In this document: one piece after another, positions 1 through 12,166 of the stretch
Layout of the letters: each line of letters opens with the position of its first letter
Position numbering within the stretch: position 1 is the stretch's first letter
Assembly: GCA_963920635.1 (NCBI GenBank)
Contig: OY987305.1
Span: 9,463,153 to 9,527,152 of the forward strand
Direction: 5' to 3'
DNA: 64,000 nucleotides
Source: Pseudeuparius sepicola
Taxonomy: Eukaryota; Arthropoda; Insecta; Coleoptera; Anthribidae
Position numbers and translations under genes: made by a program
Notes under the pieces: generated by a model
What the model saw: only the letters and a program-made list of their open reading frames with translations
The model's database searches: none
What the model was told of the DNA's origin: nothing

Positions 1-2560
1 TCCAAGTGTTAGTATTTCATTCAAATTCAAATAGATTTGAATGGTTCACTTTACCCCGTTAGGTTACATTTTTTAATAAAAGTAGTTATAATTCACCAGC
101 CATAAACATATTTCAAAATTTTGTGATGCACAACTCTTCGTACATGATTTGAATTAATCACAAACAATTTTAATTCACTGGTGTCATGTGAGCAACAAGA
201 CGTTTTCGAGATTCCAAAAAATCCTCAAAACGAGTTATTTTTTAAACAATTTCTCAGAAAACAGTCAGCTGTTGAAGAAGCAGGGAAGTACACCCTACTG
301 CTGTGCCAAACATACAGAAATCAGGAGCCGTGCGTTCTAAAATGATTCTCCCACCGGTTCGGGCTCAGCGTGGATGAATCGGCTGGAATCGGCCACCGGT
401 TCACTTTACCCACAGTGATTCACATCACGAACAGCGTCGCCAGAATTAGCACAATTGTACTAATCTAGTACATTTTCATCATTTCTAGTAAATTTTTTCC
501 CAATAAGTACATTATTTCATTTTTACTTAAAAATAAATAAGGTACTTATCTATAGGAAAATAGTAAATATAAAAACGATCAAGGATAGTATCGTTCCAGT
601 ATTTAATTAGTCACAGCATACCAATACAATACACAACCGGCCCTCTCGCCATTAGTGGTGGAATGTTTTTACCGCGCAGACCGCAGACCCGAAATTAGGG
701 TCAGGGAGTTAGATCACTGTGAATTCCGTCTGCCGTGGGACTGTACTATGTTTGTTTGGTTGTCTATTATATCTTCTGTTGTTGGTCTTGCTACGATACG
801 AGTTTTCGGGAATCCCCGACCTACAGAATAAAAGATTAGGTAACTTTTGATCCAATCTACAATCACAGTGATTTTCAAAGGAGTTATTATTATTATGGGT
901 AGGTAAGCCTTCGCTAATTATAGGTACCTATTCTGTATAATTAATAATAATAATAGTTTTTATATTTTAGCACATTTTCACCAAGTTCCAATACAATTTA
1001 AACAAATAGCTCGCCTCTGGCAACGTTGATCACGGATATGATCATAATGATTGTCCTTTCTGCTGGCTTGCGTTCTTACGCTCAGCCAGCGCCGGTTTTA
1101 GGGGGGTGCTAGGGCGCTAATAGCACCCGGCGGTTAATTTTAGGAGGCGGTATAAGCTGGTCTTACAACAATAGAAACTTAACTATGGCAGCATAAATAG
1201 GCTATATTTTCGTTCCCACAATAGACGCCGTAAAACTGCGGATGATAGCGGATGTATTCGCTGTTTCTATTTTGCATTTAATTCGATAAGAAAGAGGATT
1301 CATGAATATACATGTTTCTATAGACTCACATATATAGATTTTATAAATTGTTTTCTAGATACAAGACACTTTCAAAATTTGATATTTTAATATAAAGGCA
1401 TTCAAACTTGCTGCTGGTGTAGGTACCTTCTTAAAATATTATTTTGCTCGAATATTTATTTACCTTCAGGGTGAGAGAGTTTCGAATGTACACAGTGGCA
1501 GAAATAGTTGGCATCCTACCGCCCTACCTGCATTGTAAGTTGATATTTTTGCTAGGTGATAAAATTGGGCAAAGAATGAACGCAATTCTATGAATAGCCC
1601 TGTCTAACTGGATAAATAGGAGTGTCCATTATATGAATGCATAATATTAGGAGGTATATGTTTTGACAAAAGTGCGAACCACTCACAGATTGCCACTTAA
1701 AAACCTTTTGACAAAAATTGCGCGGATCTTGTTTACTTTATACCTACCATAGAAAAAATCCCACCCTATAAAACTGTTGATTTTACGGGTAGATACGATT
1801 CATATATTTTTGTATATTTGGCAAGGCAAAATCGAATTAGTGTCTATGGTAACATCTTCTAGTAATCAGATTTTGTGTCCTCCGTTAGATGAAAGATATG
1901 GACCTCCTTTTCCCTGACAACAATCGAGTTTGGAAGCTTTTTAGTTGAAGATATTATTGAATTAGGGGAACCTTTTATGTTTTAACAGTTCCTATCTACA
2001 TGCAACGTACAAATTATGCTATAAAATTACGTATCACTTTAAAGGGCCTCGATAAGGACTTTTAACACGCCTGATAACTTTGTTACAAAGCTTTATTTTG
2101 TATTTTGTACCTACTTCGGTTCTAAAAGCTTTGTGACCTTAAAAGCCTATTAGCACGTTCACTAAAATTGTAAAAATTCCTCTACCAGAGAGGAGTCTCT
2201 GCTACATCAATGTTCCATAATTAATCATTTTAGCAACTAAAGAACTAGGTTAGGTGTAGAAAATTTACACAGAACAAACTTTTCAGCCGCTGGCGAAATT
2301 GTTACCTACCTATTACAAAGCAATCTTTCAGTATCCTATATTTTGTTCTCGGTTTCAACTTCAGCAGTACTTCCTATGTAAACTGCAAGGAAGTAGCCAG
2401 AGGACTCATGCAAGTACCTCATTTTTCCGATTAAAAAAAAAGTGTCCCTCGGCACTGAGTTCCTTTTGATAGCTCATGTGGTTCAGCTCTGCAAACCATA
2501 TTTTACTTCAAATTAATCTAAGCTTCAGTATGCGTCGATTATATATGGTGCCCTTATTAC
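1..2560. other. Intergenic AT-rich DNA, no gene seen
   Basis: I find no open reading frame or splice-consistent exon set here. A more GC-rich patch near 1010-1140 (an inverted motif with GGCGCTAATAGC and a G-run) looks like a piece of an old transposon, but I cannot define its ends. Confidence 0.5.
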
Positions 2561-2561
2561 T

Positions 2562-3412
2562 ATACACTGTGTAGGTACTGTGTCCACGGGTGTCAATTTT
2601 TCGAAAAAAAGTCATTCTTGATAAAAAAAAGGCAGCTTGTTCTTAAAATAAGATTGGCATGGAAAAAGTTAACATTACTTATACTGGGTGACCAGACCAG
2701 AAAATTGAAGAAACGATAATTAGCTAAGAGTAAACTGCCTCTATTGGTAGAGATATTGATAAATGTTATAAAGAAAATTTGTTCATCGTGATGTTTTACT
2801 TAGGTGTACAAAATTTGAAAGGATGAGGCCTACTTCGATTTTTTGTTTTTTTTTCTTGTTTTTCTTCGATTAAATAATGTTCTGTAAGTAGTACGACAAA
2901 TCTGTATAAATAAAAGTTACTCAGAATAGGAAACTGTGTATGATAAAAAAAATTGACAATCCTAGGCCTACTTTGAGTTTCCTCCAATATTTTCAAAAAT
3001 ACAAAGTAGGCCGAGAATCACCAAATTTTGTCATCGTGCGCAGTTTTCCATTCTGAGGAAGTTTTGTCGTACTATTTACAGAAAACCATTTATTGGACAA
3101 AAAAGGCAATACAATCAAAAAATCAAAGTAGGCCTAGCGCTTTGAAATGTTGTACACCTAAGAAACTTACCACGCTGAACAAATTGTCTTTATAACTTTT
3201 TTCACTATCTCGACAAATAGAGGTAGTTTACTCTTATGCTAATTGACGTTTCTTCAATTTTCTGGTCACCCACAAAAAGAATAATAGTGTTAATTTTTTC
3301 CATGCCAATTTTATTTTAAGGACAAGCAAACTTTTTTGTCAAGAATGACTTTTTTCGAAAAATTGAAATTAACATTTCTTACTATTTATATCCATCCGTG
3401 GACACACTGTAT
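2562..3412. mobile_element. Palindromic MITE, TGTGTCCACGG termini
   Basis: The two halves are inverted copies of each other. The left end reads CTGTGTCCACGG and the right end reads CCGTGGACACACTGTA. Inside them a second block (GGTCACC, CTTCAATTTTCTGG and the GTGTACA/TGTACAC motifs) is also mirrored around about 2990. The arms are several hundred bases long and imperfect. There is no coding sequence. The short TA-flanked ends suggest a Tc1/mariner-type nonautonomous element. The left end looks disturbed by an extra TACACTGTGTAGG. Confidence 0.75.
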
Positions 3413-3436
3413 TTACAAGTTTTGCCGGAAGAGATT

Positions 3437-3550
3437 CAAATGAAATTTTGAAAAAGCTTGAATTGTGGAATTATGAAAATGCAGGTTTATGACTGGCCAA
3501 AATGTATGAAGTCCTAAGTTCATAACTACACACTTTTGATTCGTAACGGA
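3437..3550. repeat. Dispersed repeat, inverted copy near 52.0 kb
   Basis: The stretch with CCTGCATTTTCATAA (seen here as its reverse complement) and CAAAAGTGTGTAGTTATGA recurs in inverted orientation at about 51963-52075. Both copies lie close to copies of the foldback element described at 52.7 kb. Its nature is unknown. Confidence 0.5.
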
Positions 3551-3601
3551 TAATAGATGCAATTGTTTATTAATTTGCGGACGTATCAAATAGTTATTTA
3601 T

Positions 3602-4060
3602 GTAAAAAAAATGTTTTATTAGGCAAAAATAATCATAAGGGATCATCCGTCCATATGAACGGTGCGGTGTTGCTTTACTTTGACGATCGCTCTACCTAGG
3701 TCAAGTATGACGAGGCACGGCGCTTCCCAACGGAAACTCCAAACTGCTGCCTGTTGTGCAGCCTCCATGAAAAATATATTGATATATAAACCTACTAAAA
3801 TATTTATATTGAAGGATTGCGCTGCTATAGGTGTCTATTTCACAATGTGTACAAAAACTTAAATGGGACTTTATTGGCCGGGTTTTGAATATTTTGTCAC
3901 TTTTGACGGGCGATGGCTCCGCGTCTGACGTTTATGTTTACATCTCGCCAAGGCCTACTCATTGAAAAAATCGTACAATAATGGGCTACCGCAGTGCTGA
4001 TTTCTGAGCTTTTAATGACGATTTTGGGACACTTCACTGCCGATTTCAAGAAAAGTGTAT
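3602..4060. mobile_element. Half copy of the 52.7-kb foldback element
   Basis: It matches one arm of the element at 52698-53918: the GGGATCACCCGTCC-like start, the GACGATCGCTCTACCT block, the TTATTGGCCGGGTTTTGAAT block and the end CTGCCGATTTCAAGAAAA appear in the same order. The terminal hairpin that begins the other copies (GGCACTGAAGTTC) is absent, so this is a truncated single arm. Confidence 0.7.
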
Positions 4061-5464
4061 TGTTCGACATTCTGTAAATATTCCATATGATGCGGACTTT
4101 ATTGGTTACACTGTGCACGAGTTAGGACACCTTCTACCATCTAGCTAATTTCCAACGCTCTCCAAAACTAGGCATTAATAAATACATTATGTCCGGCCAT
4201 TAATTTGGTTACGAAGCGTCAGTAGCGTCATTTAGGTTATGTCACAGGGACGGAGTGTTGTTTCCATAAACCAATTAGCCAACCCTTCGTATCGGTCGGC
4301 GTGGGTTTGCGTTTAACTACGTGCTGCCCGGGCACCCTAATGGTGTTTTGCCTTTGCGCTTAAAAGGAAAATTGGGCTAGATGCTAGTTGGAGCTGTTGC
4401 AAAAGGTGTGAACCGAGCTTAACCGTATTTATTCCGAGATCGATGAGTGCATTGCTTCGCTGCTTTCAGCTCATTCATTTGTTTCTTGTGCAACCAATGC
4501 AGAAACTCTCTTATCACGTTGCGATAGGACATCGACAATAATGCATTCTCGAAGAAATATAGCCCAATCACTCCACATCAAAGAGTGACTTTTTTGGGTA
4601 TCTTATAATAATATGACAGTTTTGTGTCTTAACATTAATTACCACATACCACGGGCCTCCGTATGATCTGCTCTCTGCTCATCTGCTGGCTTAATTTCTT
4701 GAGTTAACTGAACTTCATGAAAATGCAGAATCGGCGTTTTTTAATCAACATCTGATCCAGTTTCCTGTTGCACGATTTGGCGAACTTTCTTAATATTTAG
4801 AGCAAGTTTTCAACACTAAAAACCGTTATTGAATTGTGTAACGCTTAATTTCTGATAATCGGGATGTTTTTGTTTTGCGCGCGGCATACTTGAGTTTTTG
4901 AAGTTGAAGTGGTTGCTCCCTTGCCTTCTTGGACCGCCCTGTAAAAATGGAGCAAAATATACTTATTCCTATAGGTACTTTGTAAATTTTACGAATGAAC
5001 ACTAGTACGATATCTCCCCTGCAATATTTCAGCATGAAACATGAAGATTACATCCCTCCCAGGAAAGTTAATTAAGAGTTTGGGGAAACATATAGGTTTA
5101 ATCAAGTAATGCTGGCGGAACAAAGACCAAATCTGGCCATAATAGAGCATAAACACGGTGCACGTAAGCTGCGGGTTTCACCACTCAAGATTGCGATTGA
5201 AACGGGAAGGGGACCACTGGTTTAGCCTTTTACTGATGACTTCAATTCCTAAATCCGCTTACCTCTCCAAATTAATAATTGGAAATTCATTCCGGACCGG
5301 GTCCCCCTTCATGCTTGTCTCGCTGCAACTCGTCAACCAAAAACTGACCTCAGCGTTATAAACAGTGTAAATTTAACGATAACATGGCAAAATAACTGGA
5401 TGATAATCTTCTCCTTTTGAAAGCTTTATTTCATCACAGATTTTCACATATCTGATAAAATATG
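4061..5464. other. Intergenic DNA, nothing assignable
   Basis: Base composition is mixed, with short open frames only. None has a recognisable product or supported splice sites. Confidence 0.4.
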
Positions 5465-8084
5465 TACAGCGTGATCATTTTAGATGCCCAGTCTTTGTTG
5501 GTGGAAAACGGTCGAAGATATGGAGATATTATACAGTGTGTCCCCGGATAGGTGTAACTATACTTGTAAACTTTTTTATTTTTCATTTTTCGGCAAAAAG
5601 TCATTCTTTATCAAAAGTTTTGCTTGTTTTGAAACTGGGAAATCCAATACCAGATTTTCGAAAAGTTATACAGGGCCTCCGAAAAGTTCAAAATACTAAA
5701 ATCGTGTCAAGAATAAAGTGCTATTTTTTTCAAAGTTAGCGAGAAATGTTATTTGAGAAAGTGGTTCCTAATACAACAAAAGGTCAAAATCTCCGATATT
5801 AATAGATTCTAATAAACTTCAAGAAATATTTTCTTTTTTTGTAAACAGACCCAGATTGGATGAACCTGTCTATGGTACGCCTCAAACACTTCAGGGCTTA
5901 CATGTTTACTTGTTTTCCAATGCCTCCTGGATAAACCGTAATAACACATTATTGCTCTTAATATCTTGAACCACATTTCAAAAAATCGACTATTTCGTGA
6001 ATTTTATTAGAATCTATTAATATCTGAGATTTGGGCCCTTTGTTTTATTAGAAACCACTTTCTCGAATAACATTTTCTGCTAGCTTTGAAAAAAGAGCAC
6101 ATTACTCTTGACACGATTTTAGTATTTTGAACTTTTCGGACGCCCTGTATAACTTTTCAAAAATCTGGTATTGGATTTCCCAGTTTCAAAATAAGCAAAA
6201 CTTTTTATAAAGAATGACTTTTTGCCGAAAAATGAAAAATAAAAAAGTTTACAAGTATAGTTACACCTATCCGGGGACACACTGTATATGGGAGATGATA
6301 TAGGTTGTATAAAAGAATAAATTGGCCCATATTAGCGACTCTTTCGCTAGGCGTTACGACGCCAAGAAATATTTTTCCCACCAACATACCACTTTTGTTA
6401 CGTCGTTCGAAAGCCCATATTTTTCTGAACATTTTTCATTAATGCCATTTTTCTTTATTCCCTTCAGTTAAAAAGTTATTCTTCAAAAACGCATTAAAAT
6501 ATATTTTTTTTGTTAATCGCCATTATCAGAGATGACGTAGAGTTTTCAATGATTTTATTTTTTGGAGATATTCCCCCGACCTTTTATTTGTTTAAAACAT
6601 CTTCAAACCGCGCCTTTTAACCTTCTTACCGTTGTCAACATGCAAATCCAGGACTGGCTACGATTTTTTATAACCTACCCCAATTTTAGTAAATGCGTTT
6701 AGCATTTTTTTTGGTTAAGATCGGAGACCACAGCGTTAATCAGGACACTACAGAACCTCCATATTATGCCATGTTTGAACAAAAAATATAGAGGGAGTTC
6801 TATTTTACAGGGTGCCAAAATTTAACAAAATACAAAATATGAATTTAAAAGGCATCTGGCGACTCAAGAGTCAAGAATGCCATGGAACATGGAATTACCT
6901 CATAACAGTTGAATGGTCAACAGGACCACACAAAGTCACAGTGCTACATTCTTTTTAACTTTACCTATACAGATCAAGAATGATAAAAATCGATTAGGTG
7001 TATCAAAGCCGCCGCAGAAATTATAAACGAACTATATCTAAACTTTACAAAAGCCTTCCAGTCAGTAAGCCGAGATGAGTTTAAGGCAGGTAGTGAGCAT
7101 AGAAAATTTATAATTTTATTAGACGATGGCTTTTGTCGAGAAAAGTCCAATAATTTAAATCGTTTTTTACTTGTTAAATGATATTTTGTAAATAATGAAG
7201 TATTTTTTCATTTATTAATACGTTTCAATAATTTATAATAATTCCAGGGTGCATTTTTTGACCCGTATAAAGTTTAAAAAAATCAGCACACAAATGGCAC
7301 AAAGAAAAACAACCTGTATATTTGTTATTTGATCTTTGCGCACCAATAGGTACCTTGTGTGGTCCTGTTGGCCATTCAACTGTTTTGAGGTAATTCCATG
7401 GCATACTTGACTCTGAACTCGTCAGATGCCTTTAAAATTCTATTTTTTCTAAATTTTGACACTCTGTATAATTCCTTTAAAATTCCCATTTTCCTAAATT
7501 TTGGCACTCCATAGAATAGAACTTCCTTTATATTTTTTGTTCAAACTTGCTATAATATGGGGGTTCTGTGGGGTCTTAATTAACGCTGTGTGATGTCAGA
7601 TTTTAAACAAAAAAATCGCTAAATGCATTTTGTGTAAATTGGGGGTAAAAAAATCACGGATGTCCATGTTGACAAAGGTAAGAAGGTAAAAGGACGCGGT
7701 TTGAAGATCTTTCAAACAAATAAAAGGTAAGGGGAATCTCTCCAAAAATAAAATCATCGAGAACCCTACATCAAATGATGATTAACAAAAATTAATATTT
7801 TAATGTGTTTTTGAAGAATTACATTTTAACGGAAGAGACTAAATAAAAATGGTATTAATAAAAAATGTTCAGAAAAATTAGGGTATTCGGACGATGTAAC
7901 AAAAGTGGTGGAAAAAATATTACTTGGCGTCGTGACGCCTAGCGTCGTATTTGCAATGAGTCGCTAAATGGGCCAATTTATTCCTTTATTCAACCTTATA
8001 AATATCATCTCCAATATATAAGATCTCCATATTTTTGACCATTTTCCACCAAGAGAGGCTGGGCGTCTAAATGATCACCCTGTA
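5465..8084. mobile_element. Large palindromic element, TACAGNGTGATCATTT ends
   Basis: The left end TACAGCGTGATCATTTTAG and the right end, read on the minus strand as TACAGGGTGATCATTTAGA, continue inward as mirrored sequence: GCCCAG, TTGGTGGAAAA, GGAGAT, then the region around 6300-6900 against 7330-8050 with TTGGCCCAT and GGCGTCGTGACGCC. The element spans 2.6 kb only because another palindrome (5532-6286) has inserted into its left arm. I recognise no transposase. Confidence 0.75.
5532..6286. mobile_element. Palindromic MITE nested in the left arm
   Basis: The ends are TACAGTGTGTCCCCGGATAG and its inverted copy ending CCGGGGACACACTGTA. The arms mirror each other over most of the 755 bp (AAAAAGTCATTCTTTAT against ATAAAGAATGACTTTTT). 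The surrounding sequence continues the outer palindrome on both sides, which shows that this copy inserted later. Confidence 0.8.
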
Positions 8085-9144
8085 GTACAGTCTCCGCCTA
8101 AAAGCTTTTACTAACCTAGAGCATAAGCGAGCATATTATGAGAACAAAAAACCTTTTTTAAACATAGATTTGGCATTTTCAGGGTTTATTAGCGGGGGAA
8201 TACCCGTTTTTAGTCTGATCAGCCCTTCATCGTTAGTACTTCGGTTTTAACCAGAAGTGACATTAACGTTCTAATATTTAAATAGAAGATTTAAATTCTG
8301 CCCAATTTTTTTTCATTCTAACTGCAAATGCTAGATTTTTATGTTATAGTCCCCAATCAACAATAATATGTCAAATACCAAGCAATGTTACAGACGTTGA
8401 ATGTTATTCCCTCACTCAACGGTTACAGAGTATCCAATAGAACCACTAAAACCAAAAATATGCTTTCTAATGCCTGTGATAATTTTGTCGTCTGCGAAAA
8501 CATTTTCCTTTTCTTCAAAACCGAGTGGCCAAAATAAACAAAAAAACCTCCTTTCAGGCTTCCAGCTTATTTACTTAAATAGGAAATAGGAACACGCTGC
8601 CCTCCAAGCAGGTACTTAACGGCATTATGATTCAACGAGGGCCACAAAGTGAATCCCTATTATATCAATATGTTTTTGTGTGCACAACAATGGCATAATG
8701 GCATATACGTGGGGATTTTCGCCGATTGGTTCATGTAAATACTCCACAGCCATTTGCCATAGAATAACACGATCCTGTCACAAAGACCTTCGAATGGGCC
8801 TATGTTAAAATTTATCCGGCCCTTGCCAATGTTATATGTAGTTAAAATTTGATGGATTCTCCATCTTTTTCAACTCGCGTCAAATATTCCTCAGTTCTTG
8901 GTACTGTACATCTATTCTCATCGAGGGTGTTCGTTGAGTCAATTGGATCTTTCTGAAGTTCTTTTTGTTGTCAATGGCCCACCCTTAAGAAATTTCAGCC
9001 TATTTTTAGACTTATCTCTTCTATCTTTTGTAAATACAGAGATTTGCGGTTTACTGTTAGAAGATAATCCTCCTTTTGATTTCACTGTTCAATTGGGTGT
9101 ATTTGACATGTGCCAATTGTTTAGAAATAAACTTTGGAACATTA
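8085..9144. other. Intergenic DNA with a half hairpin at 8403-8426
   Basis: There is no credible gene. ATTCCCTCACTCAACGG at 8408-8424 is the inverted counterpart of the small hairpin at 9154-9178. Confidence 0.4.
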
Positions 9145-9187
9145 GGTAACACCGTTGAGTGAGGAATAATCACTCAACGGTAACACC
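9145..9187. mobile_element. 25-bp palindrome with 9-bp direct repeats
   Basis: GTTGAGTG and CACTCAAC (9154-9178) are arms around AGGAATAAT. The sequence GGTAACACC stands immediately on both sides (9145-9153 and 9179-9187), like a target-site duplication. Confidence 0.6.
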
Positions 9188-9360
9188 TAAGTACTTTATG
9201 GGGTAAGTGCCTCTTTTTAAATCATAAGAATCATAATTGCAATGATTTATAAGAAACCCTGTGAAAATTTTATAGGAGGTAGGTAGCTACTTTATAATAA
9301 AGTTTAATGTTTAAAATTAATGTCTAAATGTTTAAACAAGAAAAAAAGACACAGCATGCA

Positions 9361-9418
9361 CCTCAGACCACAGAAAATATACGCTACGCGTAGCGTATAT
9401 TTTCTGTGCCTCAGACCA
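9361..9418. mobile_element. 40-bp perfect palindrome with flanking duplication
   Basis: Positions 9369-9408 are a perfect palindrome without spacer. It starts CACAGAAAATATACGC, is centred on CTACGCGTAG and ends in the complement of the start. CCTCAGACCA occurs directly at 9361-9370 and again at 9409-9418. The structure is what a minute inverted-repeat insertion with a roughly 8-10 bp target duplication would leave. Confidence 0.65.
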
Positions 9419-10480
9419 ACAAAAAAGATACCCAAAGTGCTAACAGATGATTAATTTCCTAATCCCAGCGCATTCGGCAATATACAAAAAACTCTGCTTC
9501 TGTTTTCACATAACTTTTTTAAACCGATTTAGTAAATAAAACTTGTTCTTCAAATTGAGTTTATGTCCTATGAAACTATCACAAATCCTAGTCAACTTTT
9601 TAAAATTGTACATTTGTAATAAGAAATGAAAGCAGCTTACTAAATTTAAAGTACATTTTTAAATATATATAATATATCGTCTACATCATACTCTATACAT
9701 AAATAAATAACAATTTTTTTGCTTAAAAAAAGATTAACGTGTTCTAATCTAAGTAATATTATATTGAAGTAGTGAGTAAAATAATAAACTCAATGATTGA
9801 AGTCAGAGTGCCACTTACTAACTCTAAAATAGAAAGATAATGGTAGAAATCATACTATAAAGACTAGTGCTTGCGTAGGTAGGTACCTATATGACACGGG
9901 GGAAACTATTTGTGTGGACTGTCACTAGAAATTTAAGTACTTCCTCTTAGCAAAGATCTTAATCTCTTGCAAATAGGGTTTTCTAACAAAGGAATTAGGT
10001 AAAATATGATGAATTGAGTACCGTACAAAGGTGTTTACAAAATAGTTGACAGAACAATTCCAGTTCGAAAACACCTCCTGTTAAAAGTTATTGTTAATGA
10101 GCTTAAAAGATTTAAGTTGTTAAAAAGTCCTTCGAAGTTTCTTGCGAATCCAATAAACTTCTACTTCAAGTTTGGGTGGCAGTATAAAAGGAGTCAATTT
10201 TTGAAAGAATATAAAAAATGTGGCTTATATAAAATGTCTCGGCTGTTTTTTAAGGAAAAAATCGGTGGCGGGTGCGGTCGATAGAGTGATTCAAAGTTGA
10301 CATAGAGAAAAAGTTTAACTTAAAAAATGTTTGCAACAACTGACGGAATTTATGTGTGACATTGACATTAGTTTTGTTGTATGTATTATCATAAAATGTG
10401 CACCCTCTTGAGCTCGAAAATTAAATTATTTGCAAAAAAACTTTAATTATGTGTATTTTTTAAAATTCAATTTGATGTAT
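9419..10480. other. Intergenic AT-rich DNA
   Basis: I see no gene, no RNA gene and no clear repeat. Confidence 0.4.
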
Positions 10481-10483
10481 TCA

Positions 10484-10865
10484 ATTTTTTTAATTGAGTT
10501 TTTCGCCACCAAACTGATTAAAAGACAACTTTTTCAAGTTTCCTGGAAAATTCATAAATTCATAACAGTAAATGAACGAAACATTGAACCTGTAACTCAA
10601 AAAACAACTTCAACAACTTTGTTTTCTGCGCTTTCGGGGAATAAATAAAATAAATTAATCATATCACGTCAAAGTGTCGTTTCACTTTGACGTGACGTGA
10701 TCTTTGAGAAAAGAGGAAGATTTATTCTCCGAAAGCTCGGATAACACATTTGTTGACATTATTTTTTGAGTTACACGTTCAAAATTTCGTTCATTTACTG
10801 TTAAGAATTTGTGAATTTTCCAAGCAACTTGAAAAAGTTCTCTAGACTTTGATATAGGGTTACCT
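10484..10865. mobile_element. Palindromic MITE, TTCGCCACCAAACTG family, copy 1
   Basis: The left arm begins TTTTTCGCCACCAAACTG and carries ACTTTTTCAAGTTTCCTGG and CAGTAAATGAACGAAA. These recur inverted on the right, ending ACTTGAAAAAGTTCTCT. The loop holds CACGTCAAAGTG and its mirror. The outer right end is missing. A fuller copy lies at 14045-14524. Confidence 0.7.
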
Positions 10866-12166
10866 TGACAGAAAAGTTTAATCAACAGCTCCACAAAATG
10901 TATAATACCTATTAAAAATGAAAATATTTGAAGTAGCTGAAATACTGAATCTGAAAAGATGAAAAAATGTCGATGAATGTGGTGTTGTTTGTTGTGAAAA
11001 TAGGTGCAAATAAATAAAAAAATAGATGTTCACTGAGCATTTATTGTAATGGTACAATATTTTGTTATACTATGTCTAATTTAACGTCATAATCGAATAT
11101 TTATTTCCATGGGTAACTAAATCTTATGCCAATCACAAATTTTGCCAATAGTTTTTCTTTAAGTTTTATACTAAATAAAGAACAAACTGGCAAGGACATA
11201 TCAAATTAAATGGGATATTTCGCTTTATTAAAAATGCGCCATTGAAATTTTTCCGGACAATTTAATTTTTGATACCATAGGAGAGTCCAAATTTAGTCAT
11301 ATCGAATATTTCAAAACAGATCTAATATTTGGATTCGGACAGTTTTTGTAAACAATTTTTTTGTTAACCATTTTTGTGTACCTATAGAAATAAAAAAGTT
11401 ATTTTATTGATTATTTTTGGACATACGCGAATGCCTCAAATTTAAAACAAAATACGATGTCACTATGCTGTTAACATTTTTATTCCTTCTGTTATAATTG
11501 TAAATCGTCCATTCGGGTCAGGCGTATTTAGCAAAAGCAATGGAAAATAGGAATGGCGCAAATTGGATAAACCAAGAGACTGACATTTATGACAGGCTAA
11601 TTCAGTTATTATGGCACTTCAAAAAGTGAATTTTCCGCTTTATTACTTCAGAGAGGCAAAACGTAAGTCTAAATCATCTATCCAGGTCATCAAATTTGTT
11701 AAGGGAAAGCAACCTCAGTTATGTTTTGTGTGTTTTTCGCAGCCCCCTGTCACTTTGTAGAGTTACATTATCTAATGTATATTAGTACGTCGCGTTTTGA
11801 GCGAACATGTTATACTTATTACTGGAAATTTAAATAATTTTCGAGTAGGTAGGCAAGTTAAGTTAGGTCAAATTAAGAAAACTAAAATCACTCAGTAGAA
11901 TATCTTGTTTGGTCTATAAAGTTGACAATCTAATTATAGAGTGATTGAATAATTTACAGTACAATAACTCCAAGAGAAGGCTGGCCTGTTATTTATTTTT
12001 CTATTTTTTAATGCGTTGTAAAAATATTACAAATTTGTTTGAATTAGAAACACAAATATCGAACTGGATCACACCTGTGTTAGTAACTGTATTTTTACTT
12101 GCCATGAGCAGTAACGTAATGCCTTTATTCCAGTCCATTCGGTAACCTTTAAATGAAAGTAAGGAA
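10866..12166. other. Intergenic region upstream of the DM4/12 gene
   Basis: It presumably holds the promoter and 5' leader of the gene starting at 12167, but I cannot pick out a convincing core promoter. Confidence 0.35.
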
